Shown: positions 37,466-45,291 of the stretch, in pieces
Layout of the letters: every line of letters begins with the position of its first letter
Numbering within the stretch: the first letter of the stretch is position 1
Origin: Microthrixaceae bacterium
GTDB taxonomy: Bacteria > Actinomycetota > Acidimicrobiia > Acidimicrobiales > Iamiaceae
Assembly (NCBI GenBank): GCA_016702505.1
Contig: JADJDU010000007.1
Coordinates: forward strand, 186,001-250,000
Direction of reading: 5' to 3'
DNA: 64,000 bases
Notes under the pieces: model-generated
Seen by the model: only the letters and a program-made list of their open reading frames with translations
Database searches by the model: none
Told to the model about the DNA's origin: nothing
Translations under genes and position numbers: made by a program

Positions 37466-37844
37466 GCGATCGCCGGGTCACATGTGCCGTTGCTTGGTCG
37501 TCGCCCACGTCCGGGATCGACGATCTCGGCTCGGTGCCACGTCGGTTCCCCTGGTTCAACCGGCCGCTGAGGAGGATCAGGCCTGCTACAAGCGGTACGA
37601 GATTGATGATCACGGCGTACCAGGTCGGAGTGACGACGGAGACGACCAGGCAGAGTCCTGTCCAACGAGGCCGTCCGTCCAGAACCAGCCACGCCGCCAG
37701 TAGCGCTGCGCCGACCCCGACAGCCGTCGCACCGAACACCAACAGGCGAGCATCGTCGTTGACGGTGCCGGACCCCGCCGACGCGATCAACAGGCCAACG
37801 ACGGCCCAAACTGCGCACCCGACAGCGAGGCCACGTTGCCCCAT
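37455..37844 (-). CDS. Small membrane protein, four predicted helices
   Basis: A 129-residue protein with four hydrophobic segments (GLAVGCAVWAVVGLLIASA; LLVFGATAVGVGAALLAAWL; WTGLCLVVSVV; YAVIINLVPLVAGLILLSG) and a polar C-terminus. The start ATG overlaps the stop of the upstream gene as TGATG. The function is unknown. It is the last gene of a TetR-headed operon. Confidence 0.6.
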   Translation of the reverse strand: MGQRGLAVGCAVWAVVGLLIASAGSGTVNDDARLLVFGATAVGVGAALLAAWLVLDGRPRWTGLCLVVSVVTPTWYAVIINLVPLVAGLILLSGRLNQGNRRGTEPRSSIPDVGDDQATAHVTRRSLGR

Positions 37845-38338
37845 CAGCGCACCCCTGTCGAAGCGGCTGGCACTCCGGGCAAGGGCCTTGGGCTGGTGGC
37901 TCCAGCGGCGAGGAGCAGAACTGGAACGGGAAGGAAGAAGAGCCCGATCGAGAAGCCGGTGATGACGCAGAAGACGATGGCGATGTAGGCCACCACGAAG
38001 AGCGTCGAACGCGGAGGTCGTCCCATCCGGAATCCGACGATGACTGCCAGTGCCGCGACCGCGACTACTGCTGCCTGAGCTTGCCCGCTCACCTGAAGGA
38101 GAGGAGCGGTCTCTCGGGTGGCGGTCACGACGTCTGATCCCGAGGAACTGGTCGTGGACTCCTGGACGATCACCGGCACGAAGAACATGGCCAGCACCGC
38201 ACCGAAGACCCACAGCAAAGCTGATGCGGCTAGTACGCCGGACAGCCGGTTGGTGCCGGCCGATTCTTGGGCAGGGAACCGGGTCGAACGGATGAGGAAG
38301 ATCCCCACCACGGCACACAGGAGGGGCACGAGGATCAC
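37844..38338 (-). CDS. Membrane protein with periplasmic loop, unknown function
   Basis: A 164-residue protein with about four to five hydrophobic segments: an N-terminal helix MILVPLLCAVVGIFLI, LAASALLWVFGAVLAMFFVP, a Ser/Thr-rich loop, AAVVAVAALAVIVGF and AYIAIVFCVITGFSIG. No family is recognised. Coupled by ATGA to the TetR gene upstream and by TGATG to the next small membrane protein, it is probably a target of that regulator. Confidence 0.6.
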   Translation of the reverse strand: MILVPLLCAVVGIFLIRSTRFPAQESAGTNRLSGVLAASALLWVFGAVLAMFFVPVIVQESTTSSSGSDVVTATRETAPLLQVSGQAQAAVVAVAALAVIVGFRMGRPPRSTLFVVAYIAIVFCVITGFSIGLFFLPVPVLLLAAGATSPRPLPGVPAASTGVR

Positions 38339-38946
38339 GTCGCGCCGCCCGCGGCGCTGCCTGACAGGCCTCCCGCGGCCAGCAGGAGGGTCAGGAACTG
38401 CGCGGCCACCGCACGGTGGTCAGGTCCGTCGGGATCGACGGCCGCTGCTATCACCACGCCGTTGACCAACGACCGGATCAGCGCCGCCATCGCCTGCGGT
38501 TCGACCCAACCCGGAAGCGCCCGGGCCTGCACCTGACGAGCGACGTCCTCGGTCAGGGCCACCCGCACGTCCGACCACAGCGTGGAGAGTCCGGTGGCCA
38601 CCTGCTGCGAGTGAGGCGATGCCGCCAAGGCTGCCAGGTAGACGGGGACCTGGCTTCGGCTCCGCTCGAACAGTTCGTTCAACAGGCCAACTGCCTGTGT
38701 CGCCCGCTCGGCGGCTGGTCGATCGCTCGCCAGCATCGCAAGAACCGGAGCGACCAGCTCCCGTGTCTCACTGACGAGAGCCTCTGCCACCAGCGCATCC
38801 TTCGACCCAAAGTGGTACGGGATCGACGCCAGGTTCGCCGAGGCACGGCCAGTGATCTCGCGGGCTGTCGCCCCGCCCATCCCCACGTCTCGGATCGCAT
38901 CGCGGGTCGCCTGGATCAGCTGGGATCGAGTGTCAGTCGAGGGCAT
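38335..38946 (-). CDS. TetR-family regulator
   Basis: A 203-residue regulator. The N-terminal helix-turn-helix is TREITGRASANLASIPYHFGSKDALVAEAL-like, the classic TetR layout, with a C-terminal ligand domain. Overlaps with two membrane-protein genes downstream suggest it represses its own operon. A palindrome centred at 38,964, 14-23 bases before its start, is a likely operator. Confidence 0.88.
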   Translation of the reverse strand: MPSTDTRSQLIQATRDAIRDVGMGGATAREITGRASANLASIPYHFGSKDALVAEALVSETRELVAPVLAMLASDRPAAERATQAVGLLNELFERSRSQVPVYLAALAASPHSQQVATGLSTLWSDVRVALTEDVARQVQARALPGWVEPQAMAALIRSLVNGVVIAAAVDPDGPDHRAVAAQFLTLLLAAGGLSGSAAGGAT

Positions 38947-38954
38947 GTCGGTAA

Positions 38955-38969
38955 GTATACATACGTATG
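38955..38969. promoter_or_regulatory. Putative TetR operator
   Basis: GTATACATACGTATG contains the perfect 10-bp palindrome CATACGTATG (38,960-38,969), partly overlapping GTATAC. It sits just upstream of the TetR start, in an AT-rich patch unusual for this DNA, and matches the general form of TetR operators with ATAC/GTAT half-sites. Autorepression is inferred. Confidence 0.5.
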
Positions 38970-39030
38970 AACACCCGGGGAGGGATTCACCGTTCTTTGT
39001 GCAGGATCACAGAGGGCCGGGCCGAGCGCG

Positions 39031-39153
39031 ATGCCCCACCTGCCAGCCAGTGACCTTCGGGCCAGTGACCCGACGTTCGCGTCGCTTGCGGCCCCCCTTG
39101 CCCCGGTCCACGGCCTCGGCATCGATGAGCTCCGGGCGGTACGAAGTGGCTAA
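39031..39153 (+). CDS. Short ORF coupled to the HEPN gene, unknown
   Basis: A 40-residue frame, with ASDPTFASLAAPLAPVHGLG and IDELRAVRSG, ends in a TAA that overlaps the GTG of the following HEPN gene. It reads like the C-terminus of a small partner protein that lost its N-terminal part. The function is not known. HEPN genes often have a partner gene at exactly this position. Confidence 0.35.
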   Translation: MPHLPASDLRASDPTFASLAAPLAPVHGLGIDELRAVRSG

Positions 39154-40582
39154 GCCCGGTCGCACCAGGCCGGGGTCGGCAGCGCAGGTCCGCGCCTACG
39201 CCGCCAAGGCCGAGGAGTTCGCCCAGGCCGCGGCCAGCGATCTCGACGCCGGCCGCAACATCGCCGCCACGAGCCTCGCCATCCATGCCGGCATCAACTC
39301 CGCCGACGCCGTCTGCGGCGCTCGACTCGGCAAGCGAGCCGCCGGCGAGGACCACGACCAGGTCCTCGCTCTTCTCCGTCAGGCTGGCCCCGACGGCGCC
39401 GAGGTCGGAGCGCATCTCCTCGACCTAGGCCACAGTCCCGAGGCCCTGCATCGCTGGGCTACTTGGCTGCGTACGACTACGCCTCCCGCTTCGATCTCTG
39501 ACCTGCTCGATGCGGCGAGTTCCGTGGCCGAGCGAGCGGCACGGCGATGGATCGTGTTCGTGCCATTCATGGCGCTCGCGAAGCACAAGCAAGAAATGCC
39601 TGTCGAGTGGCTCGAGCCTGAGCCCGCAAGCGCGTGGCTCCTCCAGCACGCGCCTGACGCATCCGTGCGCCACAACGGCGGGTTTCTGATCCACATCGAC
39701 GCACTTGACCCGTGGGCAGCGGTTGAGATCGCGAGCGACCACATCGGAAGCCTCGCTGCACGAGTTTCAGTCGGAATGCCCGGCAGCCCGAAGTTTGAAC
39801 CGGCTGCCCACGCCGTGGTCGCCGGCTCACGACACCTCGTCCCGCTCGGACGACCTCGACGCCAGGTGGACGTTCACGCCTTGCATCGTCAGAACGTCCT
39901 CTTCTCGATCACGGAGCAGGGGCTCGCCGGCCGGCTGCGATCCGCCATCGACCTCGTGGCTCCTCTCGAGACTGGGGCGCCCGGTGCAGCTGTATCCGGT
40001 GGTTGGGCGGCGATCGAAGCAGTCCTCGCTCGGCCAGACGCGAACAACGTTGAAGCGGCCACCGACGTGGCGGCGCTAGTGGCTTGCAGTCTCCCGCGAG
40101 CCGAACTGACTCCCCTCGCTTACGCGTACGTCGAGGAGCACGACGACCCGCTGGCGGCGGCACTAGCTGCAGCGCCGTCGAACCACGCGAAATGCCGACG
40201 ACTCGCTAACGCCATCGTGGACGGCGCCCCGGTTCACTACGGCAATTCCTCTGATGCGGCCGCGCTTGAGCGCATCCGCGAGATCCTCGCCGAACCGGGC
40301 GCCACGCTTGGCAGAATCAAGGGCTACGTCGACACGGCGCTCCGGCGCCTCTACCGACAACGTAATCTGGTGCTCCACGCAGGCAGGACAGACTCCGTGG
40401 CCATGATCTCAACTCTTCGGACTGCCCCACCGCTCGTCGGAGCAGGTCTGGATCGGCTCGTTCATGCCGCTCTGACGTCACCGAATTTCGATGAGCTGCG
40501 CCTGGTCGCCCGGGCGCACGCCGAGCTACGCATGGTGGGCAAGCCCGGGGGACCCCACGTAGCGGATCTACTCGGGCCATGA
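39146..40582 (+). CDS. HEPN-HEPN chimera: SAV_6107-like N-terminus fused to an Apea-like HEPN protein
   Basis: About 478 residues from the GTG at 39146. The first 95 (GSAAQVRAYAAKAEEF, ATSLAIHAGINSADAVCG, ARLGKRAAGEDHDQVLALL) are the small actinobacterial HEPN family, which normally ends near 120-130 residues; here the match stops after GAEVGAHLL (near 39,420). The rest is a different protein of about 380 residues ending in a HEPN-type domain whose RNLVLHAG fits the R-x4-H RNase motif. The in-frame join looks like a deletion fusion of two genes. HEPN proteins often act as RNases in toxin-antitoxin or abortive infection systems; this role is inferred. Confidence 0.55.
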   Translation: MAKPGRTRPGSAAQVRAYAAKAEEFAQAAASDLDAGRNIAATSLAIHAGINSADAVCGARLGKRAAGEDHDQVLALLRQAGPDGAEVGAHLLDLGHSPEALHRWATWLRTTTPPASISDLLDAASSVAERAARRWIVFVPFMALAKHKQEMPVEWLEPEPASAWLLQHAPDASVRHNGGFLIHIDALDPWAAVEIASDHIGSLAARVSVGMPGSPKFEPAAHAVVAGSRHLVPLGRPRRQVDVHALHRQNVLFSITEQGLAGRLRSAIDLVAPLETGAPGAAVSGGWAAIEAVLARPDANNVEAATDVAALVACSLPRAELTPLAYAYVEEHDDPLAAALAAAPSNHAKCRRLANAIVDGAPVHYGNSSDAAALERIREILAEPGATLGRIKGYVDTALRRLYRQRNLVLHAGRTDSVAMISTLRTAPPLVGAGLDRLVHAALTSPNFDELRLVARAHAELRMVGKPGGPHVADLLGP

Positions 40583-40615
40583 CCGGGCCCATGCGGCGAC
40601 AAGGACCACGCACCC

Positions 40616-40635
40616 GTTAGAAGATCCGTTAGAAG
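40616..40635 (+). repeat. 12-bp-period TAGAAG direct repeat
   Basis: GTTAGAAG occurs twice, 12 bases apart. The same paired motif recurs at 40,855, 44,579, 50,845, 52,539, 58,256 and 60,770. It lies between the HEPN chimera and the first tRNA-derived att, suggesting that DNA to the left of att1 is also an element end. Candidate integrase arm-type sites. Confidence 0.55.
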
Positions 40636-40655
40636 TCGGGCCTAGAACGAGGAGA

Positions 40656-40675
40656 GCCGGCCCCTGGGGACCGGC
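40656..40675. terminator. Hairpin downstream of the tRNA-derived att1
   Basis: A GC-rich dyad (GCCGG...CCGGC flanking a CCCCTGGGG core). On the minus strand it follows the 3' end of the tRNA-Met remnant by about 16 bases with a T-rich stretch between, so it could be the terminator of the original tRNA gene or the outward end of a further element. The other att copies are each preceded by a different, conserved hairpin. Confidence 0.45.
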
Positions 40676-40691
40676 CCTGACCTGTGTTTTC

Positions 40692-40738
40692 GTTGGTGGC
40701 GGGGGCAGGATTTGAACCTGCGACCTTCGGGTTATGAG
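40692..40738 (-). repeat. att1: 3' half of tRNA-Met(CAU)
   Basis: Exact 47-bp copy, on the minus strand, running from the anticodon loop (CTCATAA, anticodon CAT) through the T arm (GGTTCAAATCC) to the acceptor strand and CCA. No 5' half is attached, so it is not a functional tRNA gene. Identical copies at 44,418, 50,691 and 58,091 bound the three elements; this one is the left boundary. Confidence 0.9.
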
Positions 40739-40875
40739 CGATTCTCAGCCTCTCCTGGCGTCCCGTTCTGAACCGCCCAGTACCTCTGAGATGGGGTTTC
40801 GCGCATTCGACGTGCCAGTCCGTACCACTGCGGACCAGCCAATCCCAGGCCGCGGTGTAGAAGCGAGTGTAGAAG
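40739..40875 (+). repeat. Conserved left end of element 1 with arm-like repeats
   Basis: The 137 bases after att1 are nearly the same as those after att2 and att3 (shared blocks TTTCGCGCATTCGACGTGCC and AGTCCGTACCACTGCGGACC). They end in GTGTAGAAG repeated at a 12-base period (40,855-40,875). No gene fits here. It is probably a recombination or excision control region. Confidence 0.7.
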
Positions 40876-41043
40876 TCGGCGGTGGCGGAGTCACGACGAT
40901 TGAATTGACTGAAGATGTCGAGGATCGAGTCCTCGCTGGACTGTGGAGCCCTGGTGGAGATGGCCACCGTGGCGACCAAGGTGGCCACTCACGAACCGCC
41001 CAAGGGGCGATGGGTCGGCGGCGATCCACGGCTAGCACCCCTG

Positions 41044-41928
41044 CTACGAGAGAAGGTGCTCTGCCCGGATCTGAACGAAGTCAGCGAACAGGTCGGTGAC
41101 GTCCTCATCCATCACGTCGTAGTACTCGCCTGTGAGCCGCTCCATCCGCTCATCCGTTTCCGGATCGAATCCGTCAAGACAGGCGTTCCGAGCATGTCGG
41201 TCGGCGAGGTCGGCGTCTCCGAACAGCAGGTTCGCTTGCGCCACCAACTGGCCCTTTCGCTTGGCACCGATCCTCGCGGCGAACTCCGGGAACCAGGGAG
41301 AGAAGTTGCCGGTGGAGTTCGAGAAGAACTGGTGGAGCCCACCGTCGTATATGTCTCCATCGGCGTACTGCAGGAGGAAGCCGGATTCGCAGTCGTCGCG
41401 CGGCTTCCGGTCGAGCGCCTCGATCAGGTCCGGTCTCGCGTTGAACAGTCGTCGCAGCCGCAGGTCCGCGCTTCCGATGAACTGCTCACGGGGAAGGCGA
41501 CCGTTGGCATCGGGCTCCCGCCAGCGGTGCCGCGCGCCGCCATCCAGGCGCTCAACTCCACGGACTTGAAGTCTCACGTGGGGGATTCCGGGGATCTCCT
41601 CCGAAACGACGGACCACTCCAGATCCAACCTGACTGTGGGTGATCCGTCTGCGCAACGCAGCTTCACAACGATCCTCTCGGTCGAGTCGGCCACGGCGGC
41701 TTCGATGATGCTTCGCAGTTCATCCCGGGATGGGTCACCTACCGATGGCGCCCGACGGATCGCGTCGACTGCGGGCTCCAGATCCTCGCCGCTACATCGG
41801 AGCATCCGCGCCGCACCGGCGAGGTCGCCTTCGAGCAGCCCGAGAATGCCAAGGCCAAGGCTCATCCCCAGAGCGCGCTCGATCGCGGTGGTTCGGTCCT
41901 CGTTGCCCGCGCTGCTCATCTGGCTCAT
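41044..41928 (-). CDS. DMP19-like (DUF4375) protein, cargo of element 1
   Basis: A 294-residue protein whose C-terminal half is DMP19-like: GGLHQFFSNSTGNFSPWFPE followed by AARIGAKRKGQLVAQANLLFG, with an acidic final stretch. DMP19 of Neisseria is a DNA-mimic protein that binds a repressor. The N-terminal half (about 1-140) is unassigned. The start overlaps the PIN gene stop as ATGA, making it the third gene of an HTH-PIN-DMP19 operon, possibly a regulator or immunity factor of the module. Confidence 0.65.
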   Translation of the reverse strand: MSQMSSAGNEDRTTAIERALGMSLGLGILGLLEGDLAGAARMLRCSGEDLEPAVDAIRRAPSVGDPSRDELRSIIEAAVADSTERIVVKLRCADGSPTVRLDLEWSVVSEEIPGIPHVRLQVRGVERLDGGARHRWREPDANGRLPREQFIGSADLRLRRLFNARPDLIEALDRKPRDDCESGFLLQYADGDIYDGGLHQFFSNSTGNFSPWFPEFAARIGAKRKGQLVAQANLLFGDADLADRHARNACLDGFDPETDERMERLTGEYYDVMDEDVTDLFADFVQIRAEHLLS

Positions 41929-42473
41929 GTGATTCGGCGCCTGACCTCATCGGCAAAGGCGGGGGCGCCAGCCCGTTCGAGTGTCTCCAGGATCTGGACG
42001 AGCGTTCTCGGGGCTCGCCGGTTGGCCGCCGCTTGTTGCGACAGCTCGTCGACCACGACGCTGGGCGCGAGGTCGAGCAGGTCGAGGAGGAACGTGTCCG
42101 GGTGGATGACCTCAAGGTCGAACTCCTCGACGCTGTGGTCGGGGAAGTCGTCTGTGTTGAACGTGACTATCGCTCCCGCAGCGGACCGCACTGCGACGGC
42201 GAGTACGTGCCGGTCCTTGGGGTCACAGGTCAGCCCATCGATAAGCGGCTGGTACCCGGTGATCTCAGCGTCGGGGAACGCTGTAGCCATCAGTCCGAGC
42301 AGCCGCGCCACCGTGCCGGGGCCGATCAGCTCGCTCAGGGTCCGGTGTAGTTCCTCGACGATGTCAGCGGACCAGAGCGCTCGGTACAGGCCGCGTTCGG
42401 CCAGGCGGAGAAGCGTGTCTCGAAGGTGGGCCGGATACAGGACACAGGTGTCGAGCACCGCCGAGAACGTCAC
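41925..42473 (-). CDS. PIN-domain protein, probable toxin
   Basis: A 182-residue PIN ribonuclease-like protein: AVLDTCVLYPAHLRD gives the first acidic residue and WSADIVEELHRTL the second. DPKDRHVLAVAV gives the next pair, with TFNTDDFP after it. The C-terminal 40 residues extend beyond the PIN fold. The upstream gene encodes an HTH protein that would be the antitoxin. PIN/excisionase-HTH pairs of this kind are known as toxin-antitoxin modules; it would help stabilise the element. Confidence 0.8.
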   Translation of the reverse strand: MTFSAVLDTCVLYPAHLRDTLLRLAERGLYRALWSADIVEELHRTLSELIGPGTVARLLGLMATAFPDAEITGYQPLIDGLTCDPKDRHVLAVAVRSAAGAIVTFNTDDFPDHSVEEFDLEVIHPDTFLLDLLDLAPSVVVDELSQQAAANRRAPRTLVQILETLERAGAPAFADEVRRRIT

Positions 42474-42479
42474 GGGCCT

Positions 42480-42944
42480 TCAGCGGGTGCGCTTGGGGGT
42501 GGCGGTCAGCTCGTAGAGGTCGGCCTCATCGGCGATCTCGACCATCCGGTTGAGCGCGGCACGCCGCTCGATCGATGCCCGCTCGCGATACGCAAGGACG
42601 TCTGCGAGGCGAACGCGACGGTGGCGGCCGGGCTGCTCGAAGGGGATCTCACCGGACTCGAGCAGCTTCACCACCGTGGGACGACTGACCCCGAGCAGGT
42701 CGGCCGCCTCCTGGGTGGTCAAACGCTGGTGCACCGGTGCAATCGTCACCGCCTGGCCCTGCGCCATCGCATCGACCACGTCACGCAACACCTCGAACAC
42801 CTCCGGTGGGAGCACCAAGTGTTCGCCGTTCGGCCCCGACAGCGTGGTGGTCGGCTCCGCGCCGAGTCCGTCGAGCATCGCCGCCAGCGCCTGCAACGGC
42901 TCGGCCGGCGGCAGAACGGTTCGTTCGATCGTGGGTGTCGTCAT
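42480..42944 (-). CDS. Excisionase-family HTH protein, probable antitoxin
   Basis: A 154-residue protein starting at ATG 42944; the frame is open to 43043 but the extra sequence lacks coding character. The C-terminal half has the MerR-like excisionase helix-turn-helix LTTQEAADLLGVSRPTVVKL, then PGRHRRVRLADVLAYRER. It lies six bases upstream of the PIN gene. An antitoxin/repressor role is most likely, but the fold could also serve as an excisionase for the element. Confidence 0.78.
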   Translation of the reverse strand: MTTPTIERTVLPPAEPLQALAAMLDGLGAEPTTTLSGPNGEHLVLPPEVFEVLRDVVDAMAQGQAVTIAPVHQRLTTQEAADLLGVSRPTVVKLLESGEIPFEQPGRHRRVRLADVLAYRERASIERRAALNRMVEIADEADLYELTATPKRTR

Positions 42945-43115
42945 CACACGCGTCCTTTCAACCCACGAGAACCTACGGCCAATTCGAAAGATTCGCAACA
43001 CCGTTACCGTTAGCGAGTGTTCTACCGGCGGACGACGATCCACGGGATGCTGCTGAACTGCAGGTTTGCGGCTCAGGTTGTTAGCTCGACAGGCAAGCGA
43101 ACTGGTCTAACGATC

Positions 43116-43153
43116 GTTCTACCGACTTCCGGACCGTCCGGAGCCGGTAGAAC
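43116..43153. promoter_or_regulatory. Conserved palindrome before integrase 1
   Basis: A 38-base near-perfect inverted repeat: outer arms GTTCTACCG and CGGTAGAAC, inner arms TTCCGGA and TCCGGA. It ends just before the AAGGAGG ribosome site of the integrase. The same structure precedes integrases 2 and 3. The outer arm is the same sequence (GGTAGAAC) found repeated between the integrase stop and the terminator, so the integrase may bind here and control itself. Confidence 0.6.
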
Positions 43154-43167
43154 AAGGAGGACCTGTC

Positions 43168-44331
43168 ATGCAAGGACATGTCGCCCGCGAGCGAGACCGC
43201 TACTACGCCGTCATCTACGAAGGCCTCGACCCTGTCACGGGCAAGGAGCGCCGCAGCTGGCACCCCGCCGGCACCGACCGGGCAGAAGCCTAAGCGCTAG
43301 TGGCGCGCCTCGCCGCCGAACGCGACGGCCGCAACGACGAGGTCCGGTCGCTCACTTTCGGCGCCTACCTCACCCACCACTGGCTTCCCGCCAAGCGACT
43401 CGAGCTGCGCGTCAGCACCCATCGCAGCTACGTCCACAAGACCCAGCGCCACATCCTGCCAACGCTTGGGCGAAGGCGGATCCGCCGTCTGCGCCCCGAG
43501 GACCTCGAAGGGCTCTACGAGTCGATGCTGCACCCCACCGACGGGACCCGACCGCTCGCGCCCAAGACGGTCTATGAGGTTACCTGATCATCCGCGGAGC
43601 TCTCGACCATGCACTGCGCCGCGGGATCGTCAGCTGCAACGTTGCGCTCGCCGCTTCTGCGCCCAAGATGCGGACCATCCCGAGAGTCGAGCAGAAGGCG
43701 TGGACCGCCGACGAGCTGCGGGTTTTCCTGCGTGCGGCCGCTGGTCACCGGCTGTTCCCCGCCCTGTGGCTCTCGGCCAACACCGGGGTCCGTCGAAGTG
43801 AACTGCTCGGCCTGCGCTGGAGCGACCTCGATGTCGACCACGCCCGTCTCTCGATCAACCGCGGACTCGTGGCCGTCGGCTACGAGGTCCACGAATCCCG
43901 CGGCAAGACCGACCACTCCCGCCGCTGCATCGACCTCGACCCGACCACCCTCGCGGTCCTCGACGGGTGGCGGGCCCTGCAGCCAGCGGAGTTCGCCGCG
44001 GTGGGCATCGACCCACCTGGGTGGTCACCACCGCGTCCGGAGACCCCGTGCACCCGCACTCGATCAGCCAGACCTTCGACCGCATCGCCCGACGAGCTCC
44101 GGTCCCGATCATCCGATTCCACGAGCTTCGCCACACGCACGGCAGCCTTCTCATCGCCTACGGCGTCGACGCCATGGTCGTCAAGGAACGCCTCGGTCAC
44201 GGCGACTTCGTGTTCACCGTCCAGACGTACCAGCACACCTACCCGCCCATGCACGCCAACGCCGCCGATGTCTTCGAAACCTGCTCACACCGGGCGGGCT
44301 CGAAAACCCCGCGCTTCCCAAAGCCGGTTGA
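43168..44331 (+). pseudogene. Tyrosine integrase of element 1, inactivated
   Basis: The gene is close to the integrases at 49,435 and 56,835 over its whole length, but has a GAA-to-TAA stop in RAEAEALVARL (near 43,291). It also has a one-base deletion in YEVHLIIRG (near 43,580), an indel in PGWMFTS (near 44,020) and one in the C-terminal NLLTPGG region (near 44,270). Catalytic blocks NTGVRRSELL, FHELRHTHGSLL and TYQHT are still readable. Element 1 can therefore no longer move by itself. Confidence 0.9.
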
Positions 44332-44383
44332 ACACCCGGTAGAACACCACCCGAACCCGGTAGAACACGCCGACAACAAGCAA

Positions 44384-44406
44384 GGCCCAGGTCGCTGACC
44401 TGGGCC
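44384..44406. terminator. Terminator hairpin of integrase 1
   Basis: A perfect dyad, GGCCCAGGTC, GCT, GACCTGGGCC, lies between the integrase end and att2. Two GGTAGAAC motifs, 21 bases apart (44,338 and 44,359), come just before it. The same arrangement follows integrases 2 and 3. Confidence 0.75.
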
Positions 44407-44417
44407 TCGACTCACAA

Positions 44418-44464
44418 GTTGGTGGCGGGGGCAGGATTTGAACCTGCGACCTTCGGGTTATGAG
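44418..44464 (-). repeat. att2: 3' half of tRNA-Met(CAU)
   Basis: Identical to the other three copies over 47 bases. It forms the right end of element 1 and the left end of element 2. Confidence 0.9.
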
Positions 44465-44599
44465 ATTCCAAGCCTCTCCTGGCGTCCCGTTCCGTACCTT
44501 CTGGTACCTCTGAGCTGGGGTTTCGCGCATTCGACGTGCCAGTCCGTACCACTGCGGACCAGCCAATCCCGGCCCGCGGTGTAGAAGCGAGTGTAGAAG
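44465..44599 (+). repeat. Conserved left end of element 2 with arm-like repeats
   Basis: Near copy of the region after att1, ending with GTGTAGAAG twice at a 12-base period (44,579-44,599). It holds no gene. Confidence 0.7.
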
Positions 44600-44614
44600 G
44601 AGGCGCGGCCGTGG

Positions 44615-45034
44615 TCACGTGGCCGGATCCGCTCGCTTGAGCTGGGCGACACCATCAAAGATGGTGTCCTCGCTGGCGAGTGGAAGCTTCGCTGCGAGGG
44701 CCACCGCGGCGACCCATCGGTCGGCTTCGTGATCCTTGGCGCCGAGGCCGTGCCCGTTGCGAACGCACCTAGTCCTCAGGTGGACGTACGCGTCGGTCAC
44801 CTCGGCGAGTGGAGGCATCACCCGGGAGGAGTCGACAAGTCGGTCCAAGACTCCACGTCTGCGAGAACCCCAGCCCGCAACCTCAGCGCCGAAGCGCATC
44901 TCTGCCACGACGGTGAACGGCAGGACCCATATCGACTTGACCAGCAACGGTTCCCACCGGGTGCGCCGTGCCGTCCCTCTCACTCCGAGCCAGGCGCTCG
45001 CGATCATCGTGTCAACGACGACCTCGGCTGACAC
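44615..45034 (-). CDS. VapC-like PIN-domain toxin
   Basis: A 139-residue PIN protein: VVVDTMIASAWL has the first Asp, TVVAEMRFGAE the conserved Glu, and DRWVAAVALAAKLPLASEDTIFD the distal acidic residues. The GTG start at 45034 lies three bases after the stop of a small acidic protein, the likely antitoxin. VapC proteins are site-specific RNases. As the first cargo of element 2 it would favour retention of the element. Confidence 0.82.
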   Translation of the reverse strand: MSAEVVVDTMIASAWLGVRGTARRTRWEPLLVKSIWVLPFTVVAEMRFGAEVAGWGSRRRGVLDRLVDSSRVMPPLAEVTDAYVHLRTRCVRNGHGLGAKDHEADRWVAAVALAAKLPLASEDTIFDGVAQLKRADPAT

Positions 45035-45037
45035 CGA

Positions 45038-45202
45038 TCAGGCTTCCTCGAGAATCCTGAAGAACTCGTCCTCTTCCTCGGGGGTGAGGTCCTCGATCAC
45101 GAAGCGGCGCAGGTCGCCCATCGGCTGACCGCCTTGGAGCACCTCGGCAATCGTGGTCGGCTCGCTCGGCGCAGGACGCTGGTTAGCGGTGTTGTCCGAC
45201 AT
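45038..45202 (-). CDS. Small acidic antitoxin partner of the VapC-like toxin
   Basis: A 54-residue protein (starts MSDNTANQRP, ends EEEDEFFRILEEA) directly upstream of the PIN gene. The C-terminal half is a very acidic helix of the kind that wraps a PIN toxin's active site. The N-terminus does not show a standard DNA-binding fold. Its place, size and charge are the grounds for the call. Confidence 0.65.
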   Translation of the reverse strand: MSDNTANQRPAPSEPTTIAEVLQGGQPMGDLRRFVIEDLTPEEEDEFFRILEEA

Positions 45203-45291
45203 GACCTTCCCCGTTCACCGTGTTCGACTAATCCAGGCTACCGCCGATCGGCCAGCGGCGGGTGGGCGGCTCGCGGATGGACAACGTTGTT

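Noticed and set aside
40692..40738. A functional tRNA-Met gene
   Set aside because: Only the half from the anticodon loop to CCA is present at all four sites; the 5' half with D arm and acceptor strand is missing.
41925..43043. The excisionase-type HTH gene as the recombination directionality factor of element 1
   Set aside because: It directly precedes a PIN gene, a known toxin-antitoxin arrangement, and elements 2 and 3 have no counterpart, so an antitoxin role is more likely.
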